Of a DNA stretch of 64,000 nucleotides, positions 22,902 through 33,148 are shown one piece after another. Source of the stretch: Antarcticibacterium flavum (GTDB lineage Bacteria; Bacteroidota; Bacteroidia; Flavobacteriales; Flavobacteriaceae); assembly GCF_006159205.1 (NCBI RefSeq), contig NZ_CP040812.1:806001-870000 (forward strand), in the 5' to 3' direction. Numbering within the stretch: position 1 is the first letter of the stretch; each line of letters opens with the position of its first letter. A program made the position numbers and the translations under genes. A model generated the notes under the pieces. It did not search any database and had not been told where the DNA came from. It was given only the letters and a program-made list of their open reading frames with translations.

Positions 22902-24722
22902 ATGAGCACACAAACAAATACAAAACAAAAAGATCTCCTAAGAGGAGGGCAATTCCTGGTGAAGGAAACAGATAGTGAAAACGTCTTTACACCGGAAGAT
23001 TTTACAGATGAGCAGAAGATGATGAAAGAATCTGTAACAGAATTCGTGGACAGGGAAATATGGCCACGCAAGGAAGAGTTTGAGCAGAAGAATTACGAGC
23101 TAACCGAGGAGTTGATGCGTAAAGCAGGCGAAATGGGATTCCTTGGAGTTTCGGTACCTGAAGAGTATGATGGCCTGGGAATGGGGTTTGTCACCACGAT
23201 GTTAGTGGTAGATTATATTTCCGGAGCTACGGGATCTTTCTCTACGGCTTTTGGAGCACATTCAGGAATAGGGACTTTACCTATCACTCTGTACGGAAAT
23301 GAAGAGCAGAAAAAGAAATATCTGCCTAAACTTGCAACCGGAGAATGGTTTGGAGCTTACGCATTAACAGAACCCGGAGCGGGAAGTGATGCCAATAGTG
23401 GTAAGACCAAAGCCGTACTTAGCGAGGACGAAAAATACTACAGCATTACCGGCCAGAAAATGTGGATCTCCAATGCGGGGTTCTGCAATATGATGATAGT
23501 TTTTGCCCGAATAGAGGATGACAAGAATATTACAGGCTTCATAGTTGAATACGATCCTGAAAATCCTAATGGAATATCCCTTGGGGAAGAAGAAAAGAAA
23601 CTGGGGATCCACTCCTCCTCTACCCGCCAGGTTTTCTTTGAAAATACCAAAGTACCGGTAGAGAATATGCTTGCAGGACGTGGGGAAGGCTTTAAGATTG
23701 CCATGAATGCCCTTAACGTAGGCCGTATAAAACTGGCCGGAGCCTGTTTGGATGCAGAACGCCGGGTTATAGATTCGTCAGTTAAATATGCAAACGACAG
23801 GGTACAGTTTAAAACACCTATCGCCCAGTTTGGCGCCATCAAATCCAAACTAGCAGAGATGGCAACATCAGCTTACGCAGGGGAATCTGCATCTTACAGG
23901 GCTGCAAAGGATATCGAAGACAGGATTGCTTTAAGGCAGGAAGCCGGGGCTTCACACCAGGAAGCAGAACTTAAAGGTGTTGAAGAATATGCTATTGAAT
24001 GTTCAATCCTAAAGGTTGCAGTATCTGAGGATCTTCAAAATGTTACAGATGAAGGCGTCCAGATCTTTGGAGGTATGGGCTTTAGTGCAGATGCCCCTAT
24101 GGAATCTGCCTGGAGAGATGCCCGTATTACGAGGATCTATGAAGGGACCAACGAGATCAACAGGATGCTTTGCGTGGGAATGCTTGTAAAGAAAGCTATG
24201 AAAGGGCATGTAGACCTGCTTGGGCCTGCAACTGCAGTTGGAAAAGAACTTACTGGAATTCCTTCTTTCGATAAGCCCGATTATACAGAGCTCTTTGCTG
24301 AAGAAAAAGAGATCATCAAAAATCTTAAGAAAGTATTTTTAATGGTAGCAGGTAGTGCAGTACAAAAATTTGGACCGGACCTGGAGCAACATCAACAGCT
24401 CTTACTAGCTTCAGCAGATATTTTGATTGAAGTTTATATGGCAGAATCTGCTATTCTTCGTACGGAAAAGAATGCAAAACGTTTTGGGGAGGATAAGCAG
24501 AAAGAGCAAATCGCAATGTCCAAATTGTATCTTTACCACGCAGTAGATATTATTAACCAGAAAGCAAAAGAGGGAATTGTTTCTTTTGCTGAAGGGGATG
24601 AGCAGCGAATGATGCTTATGGGACTTAAGAGATTCACCAAGTATCAAAATCAGCCGAACGTGGTGGAGTTGAGAAACACTATTGCAGACAGGTTAATTGC
24701 AGATAATAAATATTCGTTTTAA
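22902..24722 (+). CDS. fadE: Acyl-CoA dehydrogenase
   Basis: 606 residues, a flavoenzyme that oxidises acyl-CoA to trans-2-enoyl-CoA and passes electrons to electron-transfer flavoprotein. The FAD/substrate motif ALTEPGAGSDANS (about 155-167) and WISNAGFCNMMIVFARI are present, and the catalytic region RIYEGTNEINRM lies at about 411-422. The extra C-terminal ~180 residues (from LVKKAMKGHVDLL) are a VLCAD-like extension, which fits long-chain substrates. It ends the fadN-fadA-fadE operon with a strong terminator. The MarR operator at 17648 is the likely control point. Confidence 0.95.
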   Translation: MSTQTNTKQKDLLRGGQFLVKETDSENVFTPEDFTDEQKMMKESVTEFVDREIWPRKEEFEQKNYELTEELMRKAGEMGFLGVSVPEEYDGLGMGFVTTMLVVDYISGATGSFSTAFGAHSGIGTLPITLYGNEEQKKKYLPKLATGEWFGAYALTEPGAGSDANSGKTKAVLSEDEKYYSITGQKMWISNAGFCNMMIVFARIEDDKNITGFIVEYDPENPNGISLGEEEKKLGIHSSSTRQVFFENTKVPVENMLAGRGEGFKIAMNALNVGRIKLAGACLDAERRVIDSSVKYANDRVQFKTPIAQFGAIKSKLAEMATSAYAGESASYRAAKDIEDRIALRQEAGASHQEAELKGVEEYAIECSILKVAVSEDLQNVTDEGVQIFGGMGFSADAPMESAWRDARITRIYEGTNEINRMLCVGMLVKKAMKGHVDLLGPATAVGKELTGIPSFDKPDYTELFAEEKEIIKNLKKVFLMVAGSAVQKFGPDLEQHQQLLLASADILIEVYMAESAILRTEKNAKRFGEDKQKEQIAMSKLYLYHAVDIINQKAKEGIVSFAEGDEQRMMLMGLKRFTKYQNQPNVVELRNTIADRLIADNKYSF

Positions 24723-24746
24723 TTTTAAATTAAATTGCGTTAATGA

Positions 24747-24780
24747 GAAAAACCACCTGCTTTAGGTGGTTTTTCTTTTT
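24747..24780 (+). terminator. Rho-independent terminator of the fad operon
   Basis: Stem AAAAACCACCT/AGGTGGTTTTT with a short loop and a T-rich tail, usable from both strands. It lies between fadE and the convergent metzincin gene. Confidence 0.88.
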
Positions 24781-24793
24781 TATAATGGTCTTC

Positions 24794-25753
24794 TTAATTA
24801 TTGGGCCAGGAACTCCAGTTACTGCAATGACCGGCGTTATCTGTTTTTAATATGTCTGTTTGAACCCCACTGTAAGCGGCGTTCATCACTGCCCGCGGTG
24901 AAAAATGAAGTTTTCCATTGCTTACAGTACGAAAAGCCTTACCGAAATGCCCCTGGCTTAGGCCATGTCCGGCCTCGTGTAGGGCAATGGTTTCAACATC
25001 ATAAGTCCCACCATCATTCCATGAAAAGGCATCATTGTAATATATTTCCCGAAAGGCTGCATCTGCCTTGCCATTGTTATCTAAATCTGTTGGCACTCCT
25101 CCGGAAGTGAATACGAGGGTAAATGTTACGCCCAAAATAAATTGAGACCCATCTTGAGCAAGAAAATCAAAAAACTCTCCGGGGAGCCAACCGGCGTGCA
25201 CCACATCTGCTACGTAGGCTCCACTGCCACCAAAACCTAAAAATTGAGCATAAAGTCCGGTTGGCCTTCCGTCGTAAGGTATTTCATTAAGTCCAATTTC
25301 GGAACAGGTGATATCTTTCCATGTATTCATTGCTCTCCCTATGGCAGCAGTGGTTACAGAGACGTCAAGGTCCACCGAGGCCCTGTTAGAATCGATATAA
25401 TACGAAATATCACTAGTCCCGTCCAAAGAATACCCAGGTACAAAATCTGCCCCCAATTGTTTATTTCCGGTATCTACGAAAAAAACGGTATTTCCAACAT
25501 GTTCATCCTCGCCGGAGGTTATATATTCCGCTGAATATATTGCCAGTTCTAAATCTTCGTGTTCACTAATTTTCCCGAAATCAGAAATTTCCGCACCTGA
25601 AATTGGAAAAGAATTATTTTTTAAAGTCTTAAAAACAGGAGCCTTGGCTTCCAGCTCCATGCTGCTAAAATCCTCTGTAATTTCCGATTCTTTCTCACAA
25701 GCGGAAAGAAAACATAATAAAGCTCCCAACGAAATGTAATGTGTAATTCTCAT
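24794..25753 (-). CDS. Secreted metzincin-type zinc metalloprotease (lipoprotein)
   Basis: 319 residues with a lipoprotein signal ending in LSAC (Cys19). The zinc motif HEAGHGLSQGH (about 268-278) gives three histidines and the catalytic Glu in the metzincin spacing. The usual Gly at position 8 is Ser here. A Met-turn AVMNAAYSG follows about 25 residues later. Upstream are Asp/Asn-rich stretches (TDLDNNGKADAAFREIYYND) that resemble calcium sites of matrixin-like enzymes. It probably degrades protein at the cell surface. Convergent with fadE. Confidence 0.85.
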   Translation of the reverse strand: MRITHYISLGALLCFLSACEKESEITEDFSSMELEAKAPVFKTLKNNSFPISGAEISDFGKISEHEDLELAIYSAEYITSGEDEHVGNTVFFVDTGNKQLGADFVPGYSLDGTSDISYYIDSNRASVDLDVSVTTAAIGRAMNTWKDITCSEIGLNEIPYDGRPTGLYAQFLGFGGSGAYVADVVHAGWLPGEFFDFLAQDGSQFILGVTFTLVFTSGGVPTDLDNNGKADAAFREIYYNDAFSWNDGGTYDVETIALHEAGHGLSQGHFGKAFRTVSNGKLHFSPRAVMNAAYSGVQTDILKTDNAGHCSNWSSWPNN

Positions 25754-25845
25754 ATTAAATTTTTTAAAATTAATTTCTAATATATCATAATAAACTCTTA
25801 AACAAATTGTAATTATTTGATAATTAGTATTTTATATAAAATTAA

Positions 25846-25858
25846 GGGAAAACCCTAC
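25846..25858. promoter_or_regulatory. Candidate regulatory motif GGGAAAACCCTAC, copy 2
   Basis: Related to the 15-mers at 4596 and 34999, one base shorter. It lies about 107 bp before MscS. Confidence 0.25.
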
Positions 25859-25964
25859 CTGATTTCATTTATCCATTTTCCGATATCAAGAGTTAATTTT
25901 GAGTCCTCTGTCTTGAAAACCTTTTATTTTTTTATAGCTTTAAATAATTGGAAAAGTGATTTAA

Positions 25965-27017
25965 ATGACAGAGGTACAACAAGATGTTTTACAGTATTTT
26001 ATTGGTGGGTTTATCCTTCTGCTTGTAATCTTTGGATTAACCTATCTCGTTCTTAAAAAAATAGGCAAAGATCCCAGCAACATCCTGCCGGTTAATTTTG
26101 CAAACAGGATCATGATCCCTATGCTAATTTTCCTGGCTTCCATAATTACTAAAGCCGCGATTGTGGCAAAAGTTTTTAGGTTTGATTATACCTATGAGGT
26201 CCTGGGAAGTTTAAGCAGTATTGGAATAATCCTGAGTATTACCTGGTTCATTATAGTGATACTTAGAATTGTCAAAACCCGAATGCTTCTAAAGTATGAT
26301 GTCACAGCCCAGGATAATTTAAGCGCCCGCAAGAGATATACCCAATATACTATCCTGGAGAATATCGTCATCTTTATCATTGTCATTTTAGCCATAGGAA
26401 TCGCCCTTATGACCTTTGACAGTATACGGGCTGTAGGAGTGAGTGTGCTAACATCTGCCGGGATTGCGGGGATCATACTTGGTTTTTCTGCTCAAAAAGC
26501 CATTGGAACATTGCTTGCGGGAATCCAGATTGCCATCACCCAGCCCATTCGTATTGATGATGTTGTAATTGTTGATGGGGAATGGGGAAGAATTGAAGAG
26601 ATCAATCTAACTTATGTTGTGGTGAAAATTTGGGATAAAAGACGACTGGTTGTACCCTCCACCTATTTCATAGAAAATACTTTTCAAAACTGGACAAGGG
26701 AAAGTGCAGACATCCTGGGAACTGTATTTATTTATACAGATTATACCGTCTCCTTTGATGCTTTAAGGGAGGAACTTACAAGGTTATTGAAATCTACCCC
26801 GCATTGGGATGGGAATGTAAATGTACTACAGGTAACCGATGTTAAAGAGAGAACAATTGAGATACGTGCGCTTATGAGCGCCAAAGATTCAGGTACCGCC
26901 TGGGATCTACGGGTCTTCATCAGGGAAAAGCTGGTTGCATTTCTACAGGATAAATATCCTGATAGCCTGCCAAAGACCCGTATAACGCTACAGGGCGATC
27001 AAAAAGTTGATAACTAA
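25965..27017 (+). CDS. Mechanosensitive ion channel, MscS family
   Basis: 350 residues. Four or five predicted membrane helices occupy about 10-175 (FIGGFILLLVIFGLTYLVL, NRIMIPMLIFLASIIT, then two more). The pore-lining helix and gate are SVLTSAGIAGIILGFSAQKAIGTLLAG, with the alternating Gly/Ala packing typical of MscS TM3. The cytoplasmic beta domain follows (PIRIDDVVIVDGEWGRIEEI and VVPSTYFIENTFQNW). It releases solutes from the cytoplasm on hypo-osmotic shock. Its stop codon overlaps the stop of the convergent GH15 gene by 4 bp. The neighbouring trehalose genes fit an osmotic-stress locus. Confidence 0.93.
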   Translation: MTEVQQDVLQYFIGGFILLLVIFGLTYLVLKKIGKDPSNILPVNFANRIMIPMLIFLASIITKAAIVAKVFRFDYTYEVLGSLSSIGIILSITWFIIVILRIVKTRMLLKYDVTAQDNLSARKRYTQYTILENIVIFIIVILAIGIALMTFDSIRAVGVSVLTSAGIAGIILGFSAQKAIGTLLAGIQIAITQPIRIDDVVIVDGEWGRIEEINLTYVVVKIWDKRRLVVPSTYFIENTFQNWTRESADILGTVFIYTDYTVSFDALREELTRLLKSTPHWDGNVNVLQVTDVKERTIEIRALMSAKDSGTAWDLRVFIREKLVAFLQDKYPDSLPKTRITLQGDQKVDN

Positions 27018-28813
27018 AATTCTGTCCACATCTCTTCTTCAGAAACTGAGCTCTTAGAAAAGTTTGCCGCAGTTTCGATTAAAGCAAGATGGGAATAAGC
27101 TTGAGGGAAATTACCCAGTAAACGTTTTGTCTCGAAATCTATATCCTCACTAAAAAGTCCCAGGTGATTGCTATAGGATAACAACTTGTCAAACATTTCC
27201 TTAGCCTTTTGTTTTTCCCCAATCTTATATAAGCTGTCAATAAACCAGAAGGTACAGATTGTGAACGAAGAACTTGGCGTTCCAAAATCATCCTGATTCT
27301 TATAGCGATATAATAAGCCTTCCCTGCAAAGTTGTTTTTCTGTTGCCTTTACGGTACTTACAAACCTGGGGTCCCTGGCATCAATAAAGCCGTACTGTTC
27401 CATTAATAAGGTGGAGGCATCAAGGTCTTTAGATCCATAGGACTGGGTATAGGCTTCTACCTCATCATTCCAGCCATGATGGTAAATATCTTCGTAGATC
27501 TCTGTTCGCAGGGCCTTCCATTTTTCATCATTGATCCCTTTCCTAAGGATCTCTCCAATCTTTATGGCCCTGTCTATAGCTACCCAGCATAAGAGCTTGG
27601 AGAAAACAAAATGCCTGTCCTCAGTTCGCAGTTCCCATATTCCTTTATCCGGTTGTTGCCAGTGTTCTTCAACGATCTTTACAATACCTCTTACAATTGT
27701 CCATAATTCCTCACTGTTCTCAAGAGAAGTTTCAAATTGGATAAATTGCTGATAGATAACCTCCATGAGGATCCCATAAATATCATTTTGTTTCTGTATA
27801 TAGGCTGCATTCCCAACTCGCACCGGCTTGGACCCGGCATATCCTTCAAGATGGGTAAGAATATTCTCAGTGAGATCTTTCTCTCCATTGATTCCGTACA
27901 TGATCTGGATCTTTTCATCCTTGTGTGGAATAAGATGAATAATGAACTCCAGGAATTGCTTTGCGGACTTCGTATGTCCTAACCCTGCCATTACCTTAAT
28001 TACCATGGAGGCGTCCCTAATCCAGCAAAAACGGTAATCCCAGTTGCGCTCCTCTCCTATTGTCTCTGGCACAGAGGTAGTGGCAGCTGCAAGTACAGCG
28101 CCAGATTTTTCGTAAGTAAGGGCTTTTAATACCAGGGCACTTCTTAAAATCTCCTCTGTATAAACTTTATAGGAAGTGGTTTTCTCACTCCAGTTCATCC
28201 AATAAGTTTTGGTACGTTGAAATTTCAGGTAAGCGCGGTCAAGGCTCTGTTTGATCAATTTTTCGTGGTAACCTAATAACAGGTAAGCATTATCTTCAAG
28301 GATGATCTCTTCAGAATTTATGATGCTGTCCAGATCAAAGCTTGAGTATAGATAAAGTGAATCATATTTTCCCTCCTGGGTATAACTCTTAATATAATCG
28401 CCTTTATTCTCATTGTATGTTTTCTCCCTTGCAAAATCCAGTTTGGGATCATAGTTAATTCTCAGCACCGGAGCCCCTTTTAATAACCTTATGAACCTAA
28501 TAATATCTGGCGGGGCATAATAAGTACCATCATCACGCCTGTAGCGGGGCATAAAATCTATGAGCTGGAAGGCGTTCTCGCCATTGTCATAAACTGTACT
28601 TATTATATTGGTCTTCCATAAATATTCCTGTGTGATCGTATAATCTGCCGTTACTTCTACAGAAAAACTTCCTCCAATTTTATCATCCAACAGCTTTGCG
28701 AAGATGCCTGCCGAGTTGAAATGTGGTAAACAGCACCAGTCTATGGAGCCTGTTTTGGAAACGAGGGCAGCACTCTTGCAGTTTCCAATTATTCCGTAAT
28801 CTAAATTATCCAT
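27014..28813 (-). CDS. Glycoside hydrolase family 15 protein (glucoamylase/trehalase-like)
   Basis: 599 residues, cytosolic (no signal peptide). N-terminal beta-sandwich: LDYGIIGNCKSAALVSKTGSIDWCCLPHF. The (alpha/alpha)6 catalytic domain starts at about 220 and includes ERNWDYRFCWIRDASMV, which carries the substrate-binding Trp/Asp and Arg. The second catalytic Glu lies near the C-terminus in LGLFSEDIDFETKRLLGNFPQAYSH. GH15 members include glucoamylases, glucodextranases and trehalases. The divergent neighbour makes trehalose, so trehalose or an alpha-glucan is the likely substrate; which one cannot be told from sequence alone. The 95-bp spacer holds both promoters. Confidence 0.9.
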   Translation of the reverse strand: MDNLDYGIIGNCKSAALVSKTGSIDWCCLPHFNSAGIFAKLLDDKIGGSFSVEVTADYTITQEYLWKTNIISTVYDNGENAFQLIDFMPRYRRDDGTYYAPPDIIRFIRLLKGAPVLRINYDPKLDFAREKTYNENKGDYIKSYTQEGKYDSLYLYSSFDLDSIINSEEIILEDNAYLLLGYHEKLIKQSLDRAYLKFQRTKTYWMNWSEKTTSYKVYTEEILRSALVLKALTYEKSGAVLAAATTSVPETIGEERNWDYRFCWIRDASMVIKVMAGLGHTKSAKQFLEFIIHLIPHKDEKIQIMYGINGEKDLTENILTHLEGYAGSKPVRVGNAAYIQKQNDIYGILMEVIYQQFIQFETSLENSEELWTIVRGIVKIVEEHWQQPDKGIWELRTEDRHFVFSKLLCWVAIDRAIKIGEILRKGINDEKWKALRTEIYEDIYHHGWNDEVEAYTQSYGSKDLDASTLLMEQYGFIDARDPRFVSTVKATEKQLCREGLLYRYKNQDDFGTPSSSFTICTFWFIDSLYKIGEKQKAKEMFDKLLSYSNHLGLFSEDIDFETKRLLGNFPQAYSHLALIETAANFSKSSVSEEEMWTEF

Positions 28814-28908
28814 TAATCTTAAAGTTCTTTTAAAAGGAAGGCAAAGTAACTACAATTTCGGTAATTTAAGAAAAAACAATCTTAAGCATTTTGCAACCGA
28901 AAATTACG

Positions 28909-31155
28909 ATGAACAGAACGATAATTATCTCAAACAGACTACCCTTACAAATTACTATAGACGATCAAAAGTTAGACGTAACCCCCAGCGTTGGAGGCCT
29001 GGCAACCGGTCTAAAATCCTTTCACCGGGATGGGGACAGTGTATGGATAGGATGGAGTGGCCTCACAAAAGAAGAGATTCCCGACAATCTCCTTCCTGAA
29101 GTAGAAAAAAAAGCGAGAGAAGAAGCCTGCATTGCGGTTAATTTTACTGCTGAAGAGATCGACGGTTTTTATTACGGTTTTAGCAACAGAAGTATATGGC
29201 CGCTTTTTCATTACTTCATGGAATTTACAGAGTGGGATGCAGATAAATGGGAGATCTACAAAAGTGTAAACCAGAAATATGCAGATGTAGTTATTGAAAA
29301 TTACCGGGAAGGCGACAATATATGGGTACACGATTATCAACTCCTGCTGGTACCCCAAATGATAAGGGACAAAGAACCCAATGCTTCCATAGGTTTCTTT
29401 AATCATATTCCCTTTCCATCTTATGAAGTCTTCAGGACGGTACCCTGGAGGGAAGAGATCCTTAAAGGGATGCTGGGAGCAAATCTTATAGGTTTCCACA
29501 CTTTTGATTACGAAAGGCATTTTTTAAGTTCGGTGAGCAGGATCCTGCGACACCAGGTGCAGTTTAACGAAGTTTCCCTGCCAGACAGGATCATTAAAGT
29601 AGACTCCTTCCCCATGGGAATAGATTACGACAAATTTGAACAGGCTGCACTTAAGCACCGGGAAGTTACTGCCGGGAAAGAAAGTGAACTTCAAAGAAGG
29701 CTTAATCACCACCGGCAAAAATCTCCAGATTCCAAATTGATCTTAAGTATAGACAGGTTGGATTACACAAAAGGTATTGCAAACAGGATACGTGCATTTG
29801 AATATTTCCTGGAGAAGTATCCTGAATATATTGAGAACATACGCCTAGTTATGCTGGCGGTTCCCTCCCGCTCCAATGTCCCTCAATATCAATTGCTTAA
29901 AAGGGAAATTGACGAATTGGTGGGAAGGATCAACGGTAAATTTGCCACGGTGAACTGGATCCCCATCTGGTATTTTTACCGGTCAATGCCTTTTGAGAAT
30001 CTCATTGATCTCTATACCTCCTGTAATATTGCACTCATAACCCCAATTAGGGATGGAATGAACCTGGTAGCCAAGGAATATATCGCCACCAGGACAGATC
30101 AAACCGGGGTTTTGATCTTAAGTGAAATGGCCGGGGCATTTCATGAAATGAATGAGGCTCTAATTATTAATCCCAATGATTTTGAACAAATAGCAAATGC
30201 CATCCAGCAGGCGATTAAAATGCCAAAGGAAGAACAGGTAAGGAGAAATACCATTTTGCAAAAACGTTTAAAACGCTATAGCGTTGAAAAATGGGCAGAT
30301 GATTTCATGACTGCACTGGAAAGAACCAGGGAGATCAAACCTGCCTTTAAGGCCAAAAGAATTTCTGAAGACGTAGAAAATAAAATTCTAAAGAGATTTC
30401 AAGATACCAGGAACAGGATCTTTTTTCTTGATTATGATGGCACGCTAGTAAATTTCGTGGATAAACCTGAAAATGCCAGGCCCGACCCTGAACTATTGGA
30501 ACTAATAACAACCCTTACTAAATTAAAGAAAACAAAAGTTGTTCTTATAAGTGGCCGGGATAAGGAAACCCTGGGCACCTGGTGGCAGGACGTGCCTGTA
30601 GAATTAATAGCAGAGCATGGGGTATGGGTGAGAAAAACCGGAAAGGAATGGCAGCTTAATGAAAACGTGCATAATGACTGGATGGAGAATGTAAGGCCTG
30701 TCATAGAAACATTTTGTGACAGGACACCCGGTACTTTCATTGAAGAAAAGAATTACTCTCTTGCCTGGCATTACAGGAAAGCAGATCCAGAACTGGGCGA
30801 AATAAGGGCAAATGAACTTTCGAATGTTCTCAAAGAATTGATCTCCAACCATGGATTAAGTGTGCTGGAGGGGAACAAGGTGCTGGAAATAAAAAGCAGC
30901 GGTGTAAATAAAGGTAAGGCTGCAGGAAAATTGCTACTAAAAAGGAATTTTGAATTCATTTTTGCAATTGGTGATGACTGGACAGACGAGGTGCTTTTCA
31001 AAGAGCTTCCCAATAGTGCGATCACAGTAAAAGTGGGGCTTAAAAAGACTGTTGCCAACTTCTTTGTAAATGAAACTTCACAAGTAAGAAGCCTCCTAAA
31101 CAAGTTTATCGAAGCCGATAGAAATAAGGAAAAACCAATAGAAAAAAAGGCCTGA
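28909..31155 (+). CDS. Bifunctional trehalose-6-phosphate synthase/phosphatase
   Basis: 748 residues from ATG 28909; I reject a TTG start 18 bp upstream, since IIISNRLP is the normal N-terminus. The GT20 synthase domain occupies about 1-465: VWVHDYQLLLVPQM, IDRLDYTKGIANR and RDGMNLVAKEYIATR. The HAD phosphatase domain follows: FFLDYDGTLVNFV (about 502-514), then a C-terminal GDDWTDEVLF. It makes trehalose 6-phosphate from UDP-glucose and glucose 6-phosphate and dephosphorylates it in one chain. Divergent from a GH15 gene and next to MscS, so the locus probably sets trehalose level under osmotic or desiccation stress. The YtxH gene follows after 133 bp. Confidence 0.95.
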   Translation: MNRTIIISNRLPLQITIDDQKLDVTPSVGGLATGLKSFHRDGDSVWIGWSGLTKEEIPDNLLPEVEKKAREEACIAVNFTAEEIDGFYYGFSNRSIWPLFHYFMEFTEWDADKWEIYKSVNQKYADVVIENYREGDNIWVHDYQLLLVPQMIRDKEPNASIGFFNHIPFPSYEVFRTVPWREEILKGMLGANLIGFHTFDYERHFLSSVSRILRHQVQFNEVSLPDRIIKVDSFPMGIDYDKFEQAALKHREVTAGKESELQRRLNHHRQKSPDSKLILSIDRLDYTKGIANRIRAFEYFLEKYPEYIENIRLVMLAVPSRSNVPQYQLLKREIDELVGRINGKFATVNWIPIWYFYRSMPFENLIDLYTSCNIALITPIRDGMNLVAKEYIATRTDQTGVLILSEMAGAFHEMNEALIINPNDFEQIANAIQQAIKMPKEEQVRRNTILQKRLKRYSVEKWADDFMTALERTREIKPAFKAKRISEDVENKILKRFQDTRNRIFFLDYDGTLVNFVDKPENARPDPELLELITTLTKLKKTKVVLISGRDKETLGTWWQDVPVELIAEHGVWVRKTGKEWQLNENVHNDWMENVRPVIETFCDRTPGTFIEEKNYSLAWHYRKADPELGEIRANELSNVLKELISNHGLSVLEGNKVLEIKSSGVNKGKAAGKLLLKRNFEFIFAIGDDWTDEVLFKELPNSAITVKVGLKKTVANFFVNETSQVRSLLNKFIEADRNKEKPIEKKA

Positions 31156-31288
31156 AAAACTGTTAAAATCCTTAGGAACCCAGGTATAAAATTATATCAA
31201 ACTTAACTAGCAAAAATATGCCAGGCTTCTTTATTGGCGTAATTTTACCGTTACAAATTTTTTGTAGAACTTAAACAAAAACCAAATT

Positions 31289-31576
31289 ATGAAAGCAGGA
31301 AAATTATTAATAGGATTGGTTTCAGGAGCGGCTGCAGGAGCAGCGCTGGGACTGCTGTTTGCACCTAAAAAAGGAACTGAAACACGCAGATCTATCACTG
31401 AGACCGGTGATAATTATCTGAAAGAAGTTAAGAAAAGCTTCAACGATTTTGCTGATAATCTAAACCATAAGGTAGAAGCCATTACCAGTAAATCCAAAGC
31501 TACCCTTAGCAAGTCTAAAACAGATGAAAAGATCAACAAAGCGAAAGCTGATCTTCACGATATGAAAGCCAGCTAA
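31289..31576 (+). CDS. YtxH domain small stress protein
   Basis: 95 residues. The N-terminus is one glycine/alanine-rich hydrophobic segment (LLIGLVSGAAAGAALGLLFAP) ended by KKG, the hallmark of YtxH proteins. The rest is a Lys/Ser-rich amphipathic helix (SITETGDNYLKEVKKSFNDF and after). Members are membrane-associated and often stress-induced in other bacteria; the mechanism is not known. It lies between the trehalose and peptidase genes and has its own terminator. Confidence 0.88.
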   Translation: MKAGKLLIGLVSGAAAGAALGLLFAPKKGTETRRSITETGDNYLKEVKKSFNDFADNLNHKVEAITSKSKATLSKSKTDEKINKAKADLHDMKAS

Positions 31577-31600
31577 GAGCTTCAACAATAAAGAGATAAG

Positions 31601-31624
31601 GCCCCGGAATTCCGGGGCTTTTTT
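31601..31624 (+). terminator. Rho-independent terminator
   Basis: Perfect palindrome GCCCCGGAATTCCGGGGC followed by six T, after the YtxH gene. Confidence 0.9.
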
Positions 31625-31690
31625 ATTTTCTTTTTTCCTGAGCCAAAGTTTCCCTAAATTAGGAAACTCAATTCATACAAAAAATTTACT

Positions 31691-33049
31691 ATGACGATTA
31701 AGATTACCCTTCAGCATTTGTTGTTCTTACTTGCAGCTCCCGCTTTTATTTTTACAGCTGCTGCACAGCAAACCGATGAGCGCATTTATGAAATTATAGA
31801 AGAAGTCTCTGCAGAAAGGCTGGAAAATGATATACGAACACTCGCCGGTTTTGGCACTCGTAATACCTTTAGCGATACTATCTCTGATACCCGCGGGATA
31901 GGTGCTGCCAGAAGATGGATCAAAGCTGAATTTGATAATATTTCCCAAAATTGCAATAATTGTCTGGATGTTTTTTATCAAAAGGATTTTGTTACTACCG
32001 AGGATGGTAACAGGATCCCACATGATGCCTGGGTAGTGAATGTAGTAGCTATACAAAAAGGAACAAAATATCCCAATCGCTATGTTATCATGAGCGGTGA
32101 CATAGATTCAAGGGCAAGCGATACGATGGATTTTGAAACCGATGCCCCGGGTGCCAATGATAATGCGAGCGGTATGGCCGGAGCAATTGAAGCCGCCAGG
32201 GTGCTGTCCAATTATGAATTTGAAAATAGTATTATATATGTTGGCCTGTCTGGGGAGGAGCAGGGACTCTTCGGGGGAAAAGGACTGGCAGAATATGCCC
32301 AGAAAAATGACTGGGAGATCATCGGCATCCTTAATAATGACATGATAGGAAATATAGAAGGTGTAGACGGTGTTATTGACAATAGGAGCTTCAGGATTTT
32401 TTCTGGGCCGGTGCCTCCCACCGAGACAGAAAGAGAAAGAAATATGAGAAGATTTTACGGGGGAGAAGTTGATGGTATTTCAAGACAACTTGCACGTTAT
32501 GTGCATAAAACTACTGAAACCTATATGCCAGAGATGAACCCCATGATGATCTACAGGCTGGACAGGTTTGGAAGAGGTGGCCACCACCGTCCTTTTAACG
32601 ACCTTGGATTTCCCGGGATTCGTATTATGGAGGCCCATGAGAATTACAACAGGCAGCACCAGGATATTAGAACCGAAGATGGGATTGAGTATGGGGATGT
32701 GATCGAAGGAGTAAATTTCGATTACGCGGCAAAACTCACGGCAGTAAATGCTATTAATCTTGCCAGCCTGGCCTGGGCCCCACCTGCACCAAAAAATGTA
32801 GAAATTGGTGGGATCGTAGAACCTTCTACAAGGTTACGCTGGGAAAAAGTAAGCGGCGATGTTGCGGGATATAAGATCTACTGGAGGGATACCACAGCTC
32901 CACAATGGCAGCATTCAAGATTTGTAGGTGACGTTAATGAATTTACCCTCACCGGGATTGTTATAGATAACTTTTATTTTGGAGTATCATCAGTAGGAAC
33001 AAACGGTCACGAGAGTCCGGTGGTTTTCCCTTCTGGTACTTTTAGGTAG
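31691..33049 (+). CDS. Secreted M28 family metallopeptidase with C-terminal FN3-like domain
   Basis: 452 residues. Signal peptide FLLAAPAFIFTAAAQQ at the N-terminus. The M28 core shows GANDNASGMAGAIEAA (bridging Asp), LSGEEQGLFGG (catalytic Glu and zinc Glu), ILNNDMIGN (zinc Asp) and a final EAHENYNRQHQ (His). The position normally His in SGHxDS is Asp here (MSGDIDSRASD); this appears to be a subfamily trait, since the rest of the site is intact. The last ~90 residues (PAPKNVEIGGIVEPSTRLRW onward) look like a fibronectin-III beta sandwich. It is an exported aminopeptidase or carboxypeptidase for peptide scavenging. Confidence 0.9.
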   Translation: MTIKITLQHLLFLLAAPAFIFTAAAQQTDERIYEIIEEVSAERLENDIRTLAGFGTRNTFSDTISDTRGIGAARRWIKAEFDNISQNCNNCLDVFYQKDFVTTEDGNRIPHDAWVVNVVAIQKGTKYPNRYVIMSGDIDSRASDTMDFETDAPGANDNASGMAGAIEAARVLSNYEFENSIIYVGLSGEEQGLFGGKGLAEYAQKNDWEIIGILNNDMIGNIEGVDGVIDNRSFRIFSGPVPPTETERERNMRRFYGGEVDGISRQLARYVHKTTETYMPEMNPMMIYRLDRFGRGGHHRPFNDLGFPGIRIMEAHENYNRQHQDIRTEDGIEYGDVIEGVNFDYAAKLTAVNAINLASLAWAPPAPKNVEIGGIVEPSTRLRWEKVSGDVAGYKIYWRDTTAPQWQHSRFVGDVNEFTLTGIVIDNFYFGVSSVGTNGHESPVVFPSGTFR

Positions 33050-33148
33050 GAATATAGCTCAAAAGCAGTGAGTTTAGATTGATATTTGGATTAAATCTAT
33101 AGCCGTAAAACAAAACGTACTGCCGCCATAGATAATAAATTGATTAAT